From a bacterium (GTDB lineage: Bacteria; Zhuqueibacterota; Zhuqueibacteria; Zhuqueibacterales; Zhuqueibacteraceae), in assembly GCA_023150945.1 (NCBI GenBank), contig JAKLJX010000001.1, positions 739,693 through 803,692 of the forward strand: a DNA stretch of 64,000 nucleotides. The letters run 5' to 3'. Under the pieces are notes generated by a model. The model was not told the DNA's origin. It made no database searches and was given only the letters and a program-made list of their open reading frames with translations. The first letter of the stretch is position 1. The number at the start of each line of letters is the position of its first letter. The position numbers and the translations under genes are program-made. This document shows positions 1 through 9,021 of this stretch, one piece after another.

Positions 1-115
1 GTTGCGATTGACGGATGGTCGGAGCTTCGCCTCAACCGTCCGTCAATCCTGCTGTGCCAAGGCGGCAGAATTCCGGCAATCCCAGCGTCCAACCCTCCAA
101 GTCATCGAGGCGATC

Positions 116-2827
116 ATGCAATATCTCAACCGCCTGCTTGTTTCAGTCGTGTTGCTGGCAGCCGTGGCGGCCTTTGCCGGCACCACCGGAAAGATTGCCG
201 GCAAAGTGACGGATCAGAAAAGCGGCGAGCCCCTGTTGGGCGTCAACATTGTCGTGACCGGTACGCGCCTGGGCGCGGTCACCGATATTGAAGGGAGATT
301 CATCATTCTGCAGGTGCCGCCGGGCATCTACACCGTCCGCGCCTCGCTGATCGGCTATCAGGAAATGGCCTACGAAAACGTCCGTGTTTCGATCGATCTC
401 ACCACGCCGCTCGATTTTCAACTCTCCGAAACCGTGCTCGAGCTGGGGCAGACCGTCACGGTGGTGGCCCAGCGGCCGCTGGTTCAAAAGGATCTCACCT
501 CCACTTCGAACACCGTGGGCGCGGAGACCATTGCGCAGTTGCCGGTGGACAATCTTTCCGATGTGGTGAATCTGCAGGCGGGCGTGGTCGAAGGCCATTT
601 TCGCGGCGGCCGCACCGGTGAGGTGGCCTATCTCATCAACGGCATTCCGGTCAATGACGTCTACTCCGGCGGGTTTGCGCTGCAGGTGGAAAACAACGCC
701 ATTCAGGAGCTGGAAGTCATCAGCGGCACCTTCAATGCCGAGTACGGTCAAGCGATGAGCGGCGTGGTCAACGTCGTCACCAAGGAAGGCGGGGAGAAAT
801 TTCACGGCAGTATTTCCAGTTATGTCGGTGACTATGTCAGCACGCACGACGACATCTTCTGGAATGTCGATGCCTTTAATCCCATTTACAATTTCGAAGG
901 CAGTCTTTCCGGGCCAGTGCCGGGACTCGGCAACAAACTCACCTTTTTTGCCTCGACGCGATATTATCACAACGAAGGTGCGCTTTACGGCCGCCGGGTT
1001 TTTCTGCCCGCGGATTCCTCGAATTTTCCCACCACTTCTGCGCGCGACTGGTACATCGAAGCGCGCGGCCGCGGCTATCGTTTTGCTTCGGAGACCGACT
1101 TGCAACGTCTGGCCGACAGCTTGAAAGCGAGCGCCGATTATGTGGCGATGAATCCCAACCAACGCCTGACCGGGCAATTGAAACTGGTTTATCAGCTCCA
1201 GGCCGATTTGAAAATCGACTATGAAGGCCTGCTGCAGAATCGCGACTTTCGCGAATATGACCACAGCTTTCGTTTCAACCCCGACGGCAATTTCCAGCGC
1301 GAGCAGCGGGCCTGGAGCAATGCCCTGGCCCTGACCAAAGTCTTCAACAGCCGCACGTTTTTGCAGATCAAAGGCTCGGCGTTCAACACCAACTACCAGC
1401 AGTTCGTGCACGAGAATCCGCGCGATCCGGCATATGTCAATCCCGAGTTGCTGAATGCGGCCAGCGGCAATGCCTTTCGCACCGGCGGCGAGCAGATGTG
1501 GCATTTCTATCGCAACACCCGCACGAACGTCGGCAAGATGGATTTGACCTGGCAGGCGACCAATCAACATCTCTTGAAGATGGGGCTGGAAGCGCGGCGG
1601 CATCGCTTGTGGCTGCGCGCCTTTGAAATTCGCCTGAATCGCGATACCGGCTTCAAGCCGCAGGTGCCGGAGGAGACCAACAACGTCAGCAACAGCGACA
1701 TGTACCTGCGCCGGCCTTACGAAATCTCCGCGTATGTGCAGGACAAGATGGAATTCGAATATCTCATCGTCAACGCCGGTTTGCGCTTCGACTATTTCAA
1801 TTCCAGCGGCCGCGTGCCGGATGATTTCGGTGTGCCCAATCTTGCGAGCCTGCTAAAGTCCGGCAACACCAGCCAGCTCAGCCCGCGCTTCGGTTTGGCC
1901 TATCCCATCACCGACCGCGGGGTGATTCACATTTCTTACGGCCATTTCTTCCAGATTCCGAATTTCGAGTTTCTCTATTCGAATCCCGAGTTTGAAATTT
2001 ATCCGACGCAATACTATGGCAGCACGCCGCCGCCGGAGCGCACCCCCAACGTGATCGGCAACGCCAATATCAAACCGCAGCGCACGGCGATTTACGAAAT
2101 CGGCCTGCAGCAACAGCTCGGCGATGAATTCGCGCTCGATCTCACTGCCTACTCCAAAGACATCCGCAACCTGCTCGGCACGGAGATTCTGTACACGGTG
2201 AACGGCATTCGTTATGCGCGTTACCTCAATCGCGACTACGGCAACGTGCGCGGCTTCACCGTTTCGTTCGAAAAGCGCCGCTTCCAAAGCCTGGCGGCGA
2301 CCATCGACTACACCTTTCAGATTGCCAAAGGCAATGCCAGTGATCCAAATTCCGCCTATTTCGACGTGCAGGCCAATCGTGAGCCCAACAAGGAACTGGT
2401 GCCGCTGGAGTGGGATCGCACCCACAGTCTGAACGTCACGCTCACCGCCGGTGATCCCGCGCGCCAGTCGCTTGGCCTCATCGGCAAATTCGGCAGCGGC
2501 TTGCCCTACACGCCGACGGCGCAGAACGTGCGCACCGGCGTGGAAAACAGTGAGCGCCGGCCGAACTTCATCAATTTCGATTTGTATGCCTACAAAAACC
2601 TGCGTTGGGCGCGAGTGCAGACCAATGTTTTCGTGCGGGTGTACAATCTGTTCGACCGCAAGAACGAACTGCAAGTCTTCGGGGACACCGGCCGCGCCAA
2701 CTATTCGCTCTCGGCGTTGACCAGCGGCACGGTGTTCGGGCTGAATACCATCGGCGAGTATTTCACGCGTCCGGATTTCTATTCGGAGCCGCGGCAGGTG
2801 ATCGCAGGGGTTACGGTGGAGTTTTGA
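116..2827 (+). CDS. TonB-dependent outer-membrane transporter with carboxypeptidase-like N-terminal domain
   Basis: A 903-residue outer-membrane active transporter, energised by TonB-ExbBD; the substrate is unknown. In order: signal peptide (about 1-22), a carboxypeptidase-regulatory-like beta-sandwich (about 25-107, with GIYTVRASLIGY), a plug (about 120-235, with GHFRGGRTGE and AMSGVVNVVTKEG), then a barrel ending in phenylalanine, the usual beta-barrel assembly signal. The frame stays open upstream to a TTG at base 2. ATG at 116 is preferred because the signal peptide follows it directly and GAGG lies at 107-110. The protein resembles the transporter at 42977 in the plug (DGHFRGGRTGE) and in having a large secreted protein and a PorV-like protein downstream. 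An insertion sequence sits 31 bp after the stop, so transcription into the next gene is probably disturbed. Confidence 0.93.
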   Translation: MQYLNRLLVSVVLLAAVAAFAGTTGKIAGKVTDQKSGEPLLGVNIVVTGTRLGAVTDIEGRFIILQVPPGIYTVRASLIGYQEMAYENVRVSIDLTTPLDFQLSETVLELGQTVTVVAQRPLVQKDLTSTSNTVGAETIAQLPVDNLSDVVNLQAGVVEGHFRGGRTGEVAYLINGIPVNDVYSGGFALQVENNAIQELEVISGTFNAEYGQAMSGVVNVVTKEGGEKFHGSISSYVGDYVSTHDDIFWNVDAFNPIYNFEGSLSGPVPGLGNKLTFFASTRYYHNEGALYGRRVFLPADSSNFPTTSARDWYIEARGRGYRFASETDLQRLADSLKASADYVAMNPNQRLTGQLKLVYQLQADLKIDYEGLLQNRDFREYDHSFRFNPDGNFQREQRAWSNALALTKVFNSRTFLQIKGSAFNTNYQQFVHENPRDPAYVNPELLNAASGNAFRTGGEQMWHFYRNTRTNVGKMDLTWQATNQHLLKMGLEARRHRLWLRAFEIRLNRDTGFKPQVPEETNNVSNSDMYLRRPYEISAYVQDKMEFEYLIVNAGLRFDYFNSSGRVPDDFGVPNLASLLKSGNTSQLSPRFGLAYPITDRGVIHISYGHFFQIPNFEFLYSNPEFEIYPTQYYGSTPPPERTPNVIGNANIKPQRTAIYEIGLQQQLGDEFALDLTAYSKDIRNLLGTEILYTVNGIRYARYLNRDYGNVRGFTVSFEKRRFQSLAATIDYTFQIAKGNASDPNSAYFDVQANREPNKELVPLEWDRTHSLNVTLTAGDPARQSLGLIGKFGSGLPYTPTAQNVRTGVENSERRPNFINFDLYAYKNLRWARVQTNVFVRVYNLFDRKNELQVFGDTGRANYSLSALTSGTVFGLNTIGEYFTRPDFYSEPRQVIAGVTVEF

Positions 2828-2858
2828 AGAATTTCCCCTGTATCAGCATGCGTGTTAA

Positions 2859-2875
2859 CTTGACTATGTCACATT
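2859..2875 (+). repeat. Left terminal inverted repeat of the IS701-like element
   Basis: CTTGACTATGTCACATT matches the reverse complement of 4331-4347 over all 17 bases. It is preceded by the target-site copy TTAA at 2855-2858. Confidence 0.9.
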
Positions 2876-2953
2876 TCATTTGACTTTCTTGAATCTTTAT
2901 CGCATCAACTAGAGCCGCCAGTAGCTCGCTGCCTTTATCCAAAAGGCTATGCG

Positions 2954-4327
2954 ATGCGCTCATTTCGCTTGCGGGTGTCAGATCTACGTCGGGTCAACAA
3001 GCATTTTCTCAGATTTCATCGACATTTTTCAAGATTTTTTCGAACTCGGACACGATCCATGAGTGAGCAGGCCATGCAGTATATGGCCGGCCAAATTCAA
3101 ACCACGGTACGCCGAAACCTTGAGCAGTTTACCTTGAAAGTACCGAACTCCAATAAGCAATCCCTGCAGCATGTGGTTTCGAATTCCCCGTGGGATGATG
3201 ATCCCGCCATTGTGCAATTACAGCATGATGTTGCGGCTTTGCTTGGCGATCCAACCCATGGGGCGCTCGTCCTGGACGAAAGTGGCATTCCCAAAGAGGG
3301 AGCGCACTCCGTCGGTGTTGCGCGGCAATACTCGGGTGCTTTGGGCAAGGTCGACAACTGTCAGATCGGCGTTTTTCTCGTCTATGCCAACCCCAACTTG
3401 GGCGCGACCTTGATTGATCGTCGTTTGTATCTGCCCAAAGCGTGGGTCCAAGATCAGGCGCGTCGCGACAAGGCTGGTATTCCACCGGACATCACCTTTC
3501 AAACCAAAGCCCAATTGGGTTGGGAGATGATTCGTCGGGCGCATGCCAATGGCCTTGTTTTTGGTTTTGTGAGCATGGATGCGCATTATGGCGAGCAACC
3601 GTGGTTGCGTCATGCCCTGGCCGGCGAGGGCTTGATTTATATGGCCGAAATCCCCAAAACGCGCAGGATTTTTGCCCGCGAACCGATCATGCGAATTCCT
3701 CGCCGACGCCACCGCCAAGGTCCGCGGCCGCGCCGAGCGCGTCCGGATATTCACCCGCTGACCGTCGAAAAGTTCGTCAAAGATCATCCTGCGGCTTGGC
3801 AACGCCTGAAGGTTCGTGACACCGAACGTGGTGAACTGATCGCCGATTTCGCCGCGTGGCGAATTTGGTCGGTGATCGACAACAATCAACCCGACGCGGA
3901 CTTGTGGTTGATTGCCCGTCGCGATTTGCTCGATCCCAACGACATCAGCTACGCGTTCTGCAATGCTTCAAAGGACGCTTCTCTCATGCGCCTGGCCCAA
4001 ATGCTGTGTACCCGCTATTGGGTTGAGCGGGCACTGCAAAACGCCAAAAGTGAAGCAGGCTTGGATGAGTATGAGCTTCGCGGCTGGCGCGGTTGGCACC
4101 ATCATATGACTTTGACTTTACTCACCATGCTGTTCTTGCTCGAACTCCAAATGAGCCTGAAAGACAAGGCCCCAATGATAACGGTCCAGGATGCGCGTGA
4201 GATTCTCCAAGAGATTTTGCCCAAGCGTAAAATCACGGAAAAGGATCTGATTGCAATCATCCGACGAAAGCATCAACAACGATTTGACGCCAGGCAAGCA
4301 CATGTGAATCGCGCAAATTCGTCTTGA
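2954..4327 (+). CDS. IS701-family DDE transposase
   Basis: A DDE-type transposase of 457 residues, the only gene of the insertion sequence. Catalytic residues can be placed at D108 (LVLDESG), D209 (VSMDAHYG) and E367 (KSEAGLDEYELRGW), with the family-typical GWRGWHHH motif just after. The N-terminal stretch SLQHVVSNSPWD is the conserved IS701/SRSO17 signature. No frameshift or internal stop is present. ATG at 2954 gives a basic 35-residue lead before the conserved region; an internal ATG at 3059 (MSEQAM) is a possible alternative start. The stop lies 3 bp before the right inverted repeat. Confidence 0.92.
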   Translation: MRSFRLRVSDLRRVNKHFLRFHRHFSRFFRTRTRSMSEQAMQYMAGQIQTTVRRNLEQFTLKVPNSNKQSLQHVVSNSPWDDDPAIVQLQHDVAALLGDPTHGALVLDESGIPKEGAHSVGVARQYSGALGKVDNCQIGVFLVYANPNLGATLIDRRLYLPKAWVQDQARRDKAGIPPDITFQTKAQLGWEMIRRAHANGLVFGFVSMDAHYGEQPWLRHALAGEGLIYMAEIPKTRRIFAREPIMRIPRRRHRQGPRPRRARPDIHPLTVEKFVKDHPAAWQRLKVRDTERGELIADFAAWRIWSVIDNNQPDADLWLIARRDLLDPNDISYAFCNASKDASLMRLAQMLCTRYWVERALQNAKSEAGLDEYELRGWRGWHHHMTLTLLTMLFLLELQMSLKDKAPMITVQDAREILQEILPKRKITEKDLIAIIRRKHQQRFDARQAHVNRANSS

Positions 4328-4330
4328 GCT

Positions 4331-4347
4331 AATGTGACATAGTCAAG
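4331..4347 (-). repeat. Right terminal inverted repeat of the IS701-like element
   Basis: AATGTGACATAGTCAAG is the exact reverse complement of the left end. It is followed by the second target copy TTAA at 4348-4351. Confidence 0.9.
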
Positions 4348-4351
4348 TTAA

Positions 4352-4630
4352 ACCAACGAGATGTTTGCAAAGGTCGATTGAAATTCCGTCCCGTAGGGAC
4401 GAGTGAAAATGGCGCGGTGCCAACAATGCAGTCGTTGTTTTTCAATCGTCGCTCACGAGACTTCGGAGACGCTGTCAACCCATTTCCCAGCAATGGAATT
4501 TCTGGGCTATTGTCAAATGTCTTTACGGGACAAAGTTCTGGACCTCGTCTTGGCTTCACACGTATGCCCCTCAAGGGATGAATGATTCGGAGCAGTATCC
4601 GGCTTCAGTTTATCTTGTTCGAGGATATCT
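4352..4630. other. Gene-free stretch with interspersed-repeat-like hairpins
   Basis: No convincing gene lies here. It holds a perfect short palindrome (CGTCCCGTAGGGACG, 4387-4401) and a second hairpin (CCCAG...CTGGG, 4486-4506) followed by GCTATTGTCAAATGTC and a CGGGAC block. Sequences of this style are, from memory, common as interspersed intergenic repeats in FCB-group genomes; here that is inference from appearance. GAGG at 4621-4624 at the right edge is the ribosome-binding site of the next gene. Confidence 0.5.
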
Positions 4631-7600
4631 ATGCAGATCCCAACGAAACGCACAACCATCTTCCTTTTCGTTTTGGCTGCCGCCGCCTTCGCCCAGCGCC
4701 AGCCCGATCCCAATGTCGGGCAATTGAAAAACACCCGCAAGGGCATCATGGACGGCAATCTCAGCCGCACCATTTTCTGGAATCACGGCGAGATTGCGGA
4801 CTGGCCGAATCAACCTTCCGGCGAATGGCCGAAAGGTTCGGGTCATTCTTACGTCGATGGCGTCGCCCTCGTGGTAGCCGCGCCCATTGTCGATGCGCAG
4901 GGGCGGCGGCGCCATTCGGTAGTGACGCGCTATCGCGAAGACATGGACGTTTCGCCGGAGCAGATTCCCTGGGGTTTTGCGCCGCTGCCGGGATACTTCA
5001 ATGACAATCCCAGAACGAATCCTGCCAATGCGCCGGCGATCAGCAACGATCCACGTACCTGGCCTTCGCGCTGGCCGGACAAGCCGTTGGACTGGGCCGG
5101 GTTTTGGAACGGTTTCTTCGGCAAAGGCGTGACCAACGCTGATCTCGAATCCTACGTCGTCTTCGATGACGATCCCGACGAGGAGTTCCTTTTCTATCCG
5201 GATCCGAGCGATTCCAGCCGTCGCGGCCTCGGCCTCGAAGTGGCCTCGCGCATGTTTCAATGGAATCAAGTGCTGGCGCAGGACGTCATCTTTGCGATTT
5301 ACTTTATCACCAACGAAGGCAAGACGGATTACGACAGTACCTATTTCGCTTTTCACATCGATTGGGGCATCGGCGGCACCGATGACTCCGCGGATGACGG
5401 CGGCAGCTATGACGATGATCTCGACATTGCCTGGGCCTTCGACGGCAACGGTTACGGCAGCCCCGGCAACTGGTCGCCGGTCGGCGTCGGCGGCTTCGCC
5501 TTTCTCGAAAGCCCGGGAATTTTCCGCGATGGCCGCGATAATGACAATGACGGCCTGCTCAACGAGCGCCGCGACAGCGGTCCCGGTGTTTTTCTGGATC
5601 AATTTCCTTATGGTGTCGCCGATGTGCAAGCGTTCCAAAAATTCTATCCCGAGCACCAACTGCGGCCGCATTGGTCCGGCGACGAGAATATCGATTGGGA
5701 TCCCTTTGAGGATTTGAACAACAATGGCGTGTGGGAGCAAGGCGAGCCGTTGCGCGACGACGTTGGCGCCGATGGTCTCGGGCCTTTTGATGCCAATTAC
5801 CCCGGCCCGGACTTCGGCGAGGCCGACGGTATCCCGACCGCCGGCGAACCGGATTTTGATTTTACCGACAAGGATGAGAGCGATCAAATCGGCCTCACCG
5901 GCTTCAATGTTTTCGTGCTGCACGAATACAAGATGGAAAACGATGAGGCCTATTGGAACGGGCTGCGCGCGGCCCTGCCCCCGCGGGACAAGCTGGTGCA
6001 GAACACCAACCTCGGCATGTTCTTCTCGTCCGGTCCTTTTGAATTGAAAGCCAGCGATACCCAATTCTATTCCATGTCGTTGTTGTTTGCCGAAGACATC
6101 AATGACCTGGCGCGCACCAAGAAGACCGTCCAGCAAATCTACAATGCCGATTACCGCTTTGCGAAACCGCCGGACAAACCGCAGCTCACTGCCATTGCCG
6201 GCGACCGCAAAGTCGTGCTGTATTGGGATGACAAAGCCGAGCGCTCGTATGATCCCTTCTTGCAGGATTTCGATTTTGAAGGCTACAACATTTACCGCGC
6301 GACCGATCCCGAATTCCTCGAAGTACAGACCATCACCGACAGCTACGGCAAAAAGCGCTATCGCGAGCCGCTTGCCAAATTTGATTTGAAGAACGGCATC
6401 CGCGGTTTGCATCCCATCGACGTCGAAGGCATCAAATTCAATCTCGGCGAGGACACCGGTTTGCAGCATTTCTATATTGACCGCAATGTCAAGAACGGGC
6501 AAACCTACTACTATGCCGTCGTGCCTTATGATCGCGGCCTGGTTGATACCACCGCCACCGGTGAGATTTCCGGCATCTCGCCTTCGGAAGCGCCCAGCGT
6601 CATCAAGGTGAGCGTGGCCGGTGTCGTGCAGAGTACGGACATCAACACCGCGATCGTCACGCCGCAAGCGCCGGCCGCCGGTTACCTCGACCCGCGCATC
6701 GACGGCGAGATTGTTCATCACGGGCCCGGCACCGGCACCCTCGAAGTGCAAATGCTGGATGCCGGTCGCATCAAGAACGGCAACAGTTACCGTTTCGTGT
6801 TCAGCGATACTTCCGCCTTCGCCATTGATCCGGCGCCGAGATATTCTCTGCTCAACCTCACGACCGGCGACACTCTCGTCAAGAATGCGGCCATTCTCGA
6901 GGGCCGCGCCACCACCCCGGTGACGGAGGGCTTCGTCAATTTCCTTTTCAACGACGTGCAAGTGCAGGTCTTGGAGGCTGAGACAGGGTGGCTGGTCGGC
7001 GCGAGCAACTACGGCGTGCGCATCGGCGCCAACCGTAGTCTCATTGGCCGCTATGTCGCCTATCCCGCGGATTTCGAGCTGCGCTTTTATGACAGCATTG
7101 TCGATACTTCCGAAGCTCTGCTCTTTGGCCAGCAACGCATTCCGGTGAATTTCAAGATCTGGAATCTTACCGAAGACCGGCAAATGGATTTTCTCTTTGG
7201 TGATCGTGACAACGACAAGCAATTCACGCCGGGGGATTCGGTGACGATTGTCACCGGCCTGACGCTCGGCCAGCGGCCGCAAGGTTCGCGTTTCCGGTCG
7301 GCCTGGGCGATCTTCTTCAATCCGCCCAATGGCAATGCCAAGCCGCCGCAGCCCGGCGACCTCTATCGCATGGTGGTCAGCAAGCCATTCCGCAACGGTG
7401 AGTCCTTTGAGTTCAAAGTAGCCGGCGCACGGGTTGAACCGCAGCTTGCCAGGAATGCCCTGTCGGATATTGCCGTAGTGCCCAATCCCTACGTGGGCGC
7501 GGCCTCGTGGGAACCGCGCAATCCGTTCCAATTCGGCCGCGGTGAGCGCCGGATCTATTTTATCAACCTGCCGGCAAAATGCACGATTCGAATTTACACC

Positions 7601-7774
7601 ATGCGCGGTTATTTGGTCGATACCATTGAACATGACGCGCCTGCGGAAAACGGCGCCGAGGCGTGGGATTTGGTTTCCAAAGATGGAATGAACATCGCGT
7701 ACGGCGTCTACGTTTATCACATCGACGCACCAACGATTGGAACGCAGATTGGAAAGTTTGCGGTGATTAAATGA
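4631..7774 (+). CDS. Large secreted protein with FN3-like and FlgD/sorting-type C-terminal domains
   Basis: A 1047-residue exported protein of unknown function. It has a short signal peptide (FLFVLAAAAFAQ, cleavage near residue 22) and a long aspartate-rich central part with calcium-loop-like stretches (RDNDNDGLLNERRD, DLNNNGVWEQGEP). A fibronectin-III-like domain starts near 511 (KPQLTAIAGDRKVVLYWDD...GYNIYRATD). The C-terminal Ig-like domain starts near 950 (VVPNPYVG...CTIRIYTMRGYLV) and ends in FAVIK. That last domain is related to type IX sorting domains but lacks the usual NPFNP motif. ATG at 4631 follows GAGG by 6 bases. Position, size and C-terminus match the protein at 46081, also between a TonB transporter and a PorV-like gene, so it is probably the surface partner of the transporter at 116. 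Confidence 0.75.
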   Translation: MQIPTKRTTIFLFVLAAAAFAQRQPDPNVGQLKNTRKGIMDGNLSRTIFWNHGEIADWPNQPSGEWPKGSGHSYVDGVALVVAAPIVDAQGRRRHSVVTRYREDMDVSPEQIPWGFAPLPGYFNDNPRTNPANAPAISNDPRTWPSRWPDKPLDWAGFWNGFFGKGVTNADLESYVVFDDDPDEEFLFYPDPSDSSRRGLGLEVASRMFQWNQVLAQDVIFAIYFITNEGKTDYDSTYFAFHIDWGIGGTDDSADDGGSYDDDLDIAWAFDGNGYGSPGNWSPVGVGGFAFLESPGIFRDGRDNDNDGLLNERRDSGPGVFLDQFPYGVADVQAFQKFYPEHQLRPHWSGDENIDWDPFEDLNNNGVWEQGEPLRDDVGADGLGPFDANYPGPDFGEADGIPTAGEPDFDFTDKDESDQIGLTGFNVFVLHEYKMENDEAYWNGLRAALPPRDKLVQNTNLGMFFSSGPFELKASDTQFYSMSLLFAEDINDLARTKKTVQQIYNADYRFAKPPDKPQLTAIAGDRKVVLYWDDKAERSYDPFLQDFDFEGYNIYRATDPEFLEVQTITDSYGKKRYREPLAKFDLKNGIRGLHPIDVEGIKFNLGEDTGLQHFYIDRNVKNGQTYYYAVVPYDRGLVDTTATGEISGISPSEAPSVIKVSVAGVVQSTDINTAIVTPQAPAAGYLDPRIDGEIVHHGPGTGTLEVQMLDAGRIKNGNSYRFVFSDTSAFAIDPAPRYSLLNLTTGDTLVKNAAILEGRATTPVTEGFVNFLFNDVQVQVLEAETGWLVGASNYGVRIGANRSLIGRYVAYPADFELRFYDSIVDTSEALLFGQQRIPVNFKIWNLTEDRQMDFLFGDRDNDKQFTPGDSVTIVTGLTLGQRPQGSRFRSAWAIFFNPPNGNAKPPQPGDLYRMVVSKPFRNGESFEFKVAGARVEPQLARNALSDIAVVPNPYVGAASWEPRNPFQFGRGERRIYFINLPAKCTIRIYTMRGYLVDTIEHDAPAENGAEAWDLVSKDGMNIAYGVYVYHIDAPTIGTQIGKFAVIK

Positions 7775-7790
7775 ATGCTCATGCTCAAAC

Positions 7791-7904
7791 TCCTACTCTT
7801 ACTCCTACTCGCTGCTAAAAATCGTCAAAAGCGAGTATGAGTAGGAGTAGGAGTAAAAGTAAGAGTAGGAGTAAGAGTAAGAGTAAGAGTAAGAGTAAGA
7901 GTAG
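7791..7904. repeat. Hexanucleotide (GAGTAA/GAGTAG) repeat with inverted left arm
   Basis: The right part (about 7831-7904) is a run of GAGTAA and GAGTAG hexamers. The left part (7791-7813) carries the complement (ACTCTTACTCCTACTCGC). The block can therefore fold into a long hairpin around an A/T-rich loop near 7814-7830. It starts just after the stop of the secreted-protein gene and ends about 49 bp before the PorV-like start codon. Slippage could change its length. Confidence 0.85.
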
Positions 7905-7952
7905 CTCACACAAGCATCCGCAAAGCCATCATTGACCAATAAGAGCAAAGCA

Positions 7953-8984
7953 ATGAAGCGATTCATTTTCTCATCATCTGCATTGGTACTGCTGATGAGT
8001 TTCTCTTCAGCTTTCGCCCAAAGCGAAACCAATGTCTCCAAAGTCGGCATCACGGCAGCGCCGTTTCTGACCATCGGCGTGGGATCGCGTGCCCTCGGTA
8101 TGGGCGGCGCTTTCGTTGCCACCGCCAATGATGCCAGCGCGCTGTATTGGAATCCGGCCGGACTGGCGCGGCTCGAGCACTCGGAGCTGTTGCTCGTGCA
8201 TACGCGCTGGCTTGCTGAAACCGATTTCAATTTCGCCGGCGTGGTTTTGCCGCTCGGCGAATTTGGCACGCTGGGCGGCAGCCTCACCTCCCTGACGATG
8301 GGCGACATGCTCGTGCGCACCATCGAGCGCCCGGAAGGAACCGGCGAATTGTTCTCCGCGGCGGATCTGGCGATCAGCCTCACTTACAGCCGCCGTCTCA
8401 CCGATCGTTTCACCATCGGATGCAATGCAAAATACATCAACCAGCGCATCTGGCATGAAAGCGCCTCGGGGTTCGCGCTCGACTTGGGCACGCTCTTCGT
8501 CACCGGCTTTCGCGGCCTGCGTATCGGCGCCACGCTGTCGAACTTCGGCACCGACATGCGCATGACCGGCAAGGATTTGCTGGTCTTCTATGATCTTGAT
8601 CCCACCATCAGCGGCAACAATGAGCGCGTCCCCTCCCATATCGAAACGCAGAGTTGGGCGCTGCCGTTGAATTTTCAATTCGGTGTGGCGATGGAGATTT
8701 TGCAGAGCGGACAGCATCGCCTGACCCTTGCCGGCGATGCGCTGCATCCGAGCGACAACACCGAGAGCGTGAATCTGGGCGGCGAATATGCCCTGCAGGA
8801 GAGATTCTTCCTGCGCGGCGGCTATCGCGATTTGTTCCTGCGCGACGGCGAGCAAACGTTCACGATTGGCGGCGGCGCCGCCATGCGGTTTCTCGGCAAC
8901 GTACGCTGGAAATTCGACTACGCCTACGCTGATTTCGGCCGTTTGGAAAATGAGCAACGTTTTTCGGTGGCGGTGGAGTTTTGA
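7953..8984 (+). CDS. PorV/PorQ-like outer-membrane beta-barrel protein
   Basis: A 343-residue outer-membrane protein of the PorV/PorQ (UPF0164) type, related to FadL barrels. In type IX secretion PorV escorts cargo to the attachment complex; whether this copy does so is inference. Visible features are a signal peptide ending SAFAQ, the family signature SRALGMGGAFVA followed by YWNPAGLARL, a long series of amphipathic strands, and a C-terminal phenylalanine (FSVAVEF). ATG at 7953 is preferred to the in-frame TTG at 7932, since the signal peptide follows it directly. The gene is downstream of a secreted protein with a sorting-like C-terminus, as is the paralog at 48437. Confidence 0.85.
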   Translation: MKRFIFSSSALVLLMSFSSAFAQSETNVSKVGITAAPFLTIGVGSRALGMGGAFVATANDASALYWNPAGLARLEHSELLLVHTRWLAETDFNFAGVVLPLGEFGTLGGSLTSLTMGDMLVRTIERPEGTGELFSAADLAISLTYSRRLTDRFTIGCNAKYINQRIWHESASGFALDLGTLFVTGFRGLRIGATLSNFGTDMRMTGKDLLVFYDLDPTISGNNERVPSHIETQSWALPLNFQFGVAMEILQSGQHRLTLAGDALHPSDNTESVNLGGEYALQERFFLRGGYRDLFLRDGEQTFTIGGGAAMRFLGNVRWKFDYAYADFGRLENEQRFSVAVEF

Positions 8985-9021
8985 GTGGAAAGGTAGCGCA
9001 GACCGCCAGTCTGCAGAAGAA

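Larger units (their letters stand above)
2859..4347 (+). mobile_element. Complete IS701-family insertion sequence
   Basis: The element is 1489 bp with perfect 17-bp terminal inverted repeats (CTTGACTATGTCACATT at 2859-2875 and its reverse complement at 4331-4347). It is flanked on both sides by TTAA (2855-2858 and 4348-4351). This fits the 4-bp YTAR-type target duplication known for IS701-family elements. A single intact transposase fills it. Perfect ends, an intact frame and a matching target duplication suggest recent, possibly still active, insertion. It separates a TonB-dependent transporter from the secreted protein that probably belongs to the same operon. Confidence 0.92.

Noticed and set aside
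143-1603. A 486-codon minus-strand frame opposite the first TonB transporter
   Set aside because: No family features, while the plus strand is a clear transporter.
4403-4585. Small frame with a CxxC-x-C pattern after the IS element
   Set aside because: It lies in a repeat-like intergenic block with hairpins, lacks a ribosome-binding site and matches no zinc-ribbon family that I recognise.
4610-7720. A minus-strand open frame of more than 1000 codons opposite the secreted-protein gene
   Set aside because: It mirrors the codon pattern of the plus-strand gene, encodes no recognisable domain, and the plus strand has signal peptide, FN3-like and sorting-like domains. Long antisense frames are expected with this base composition.
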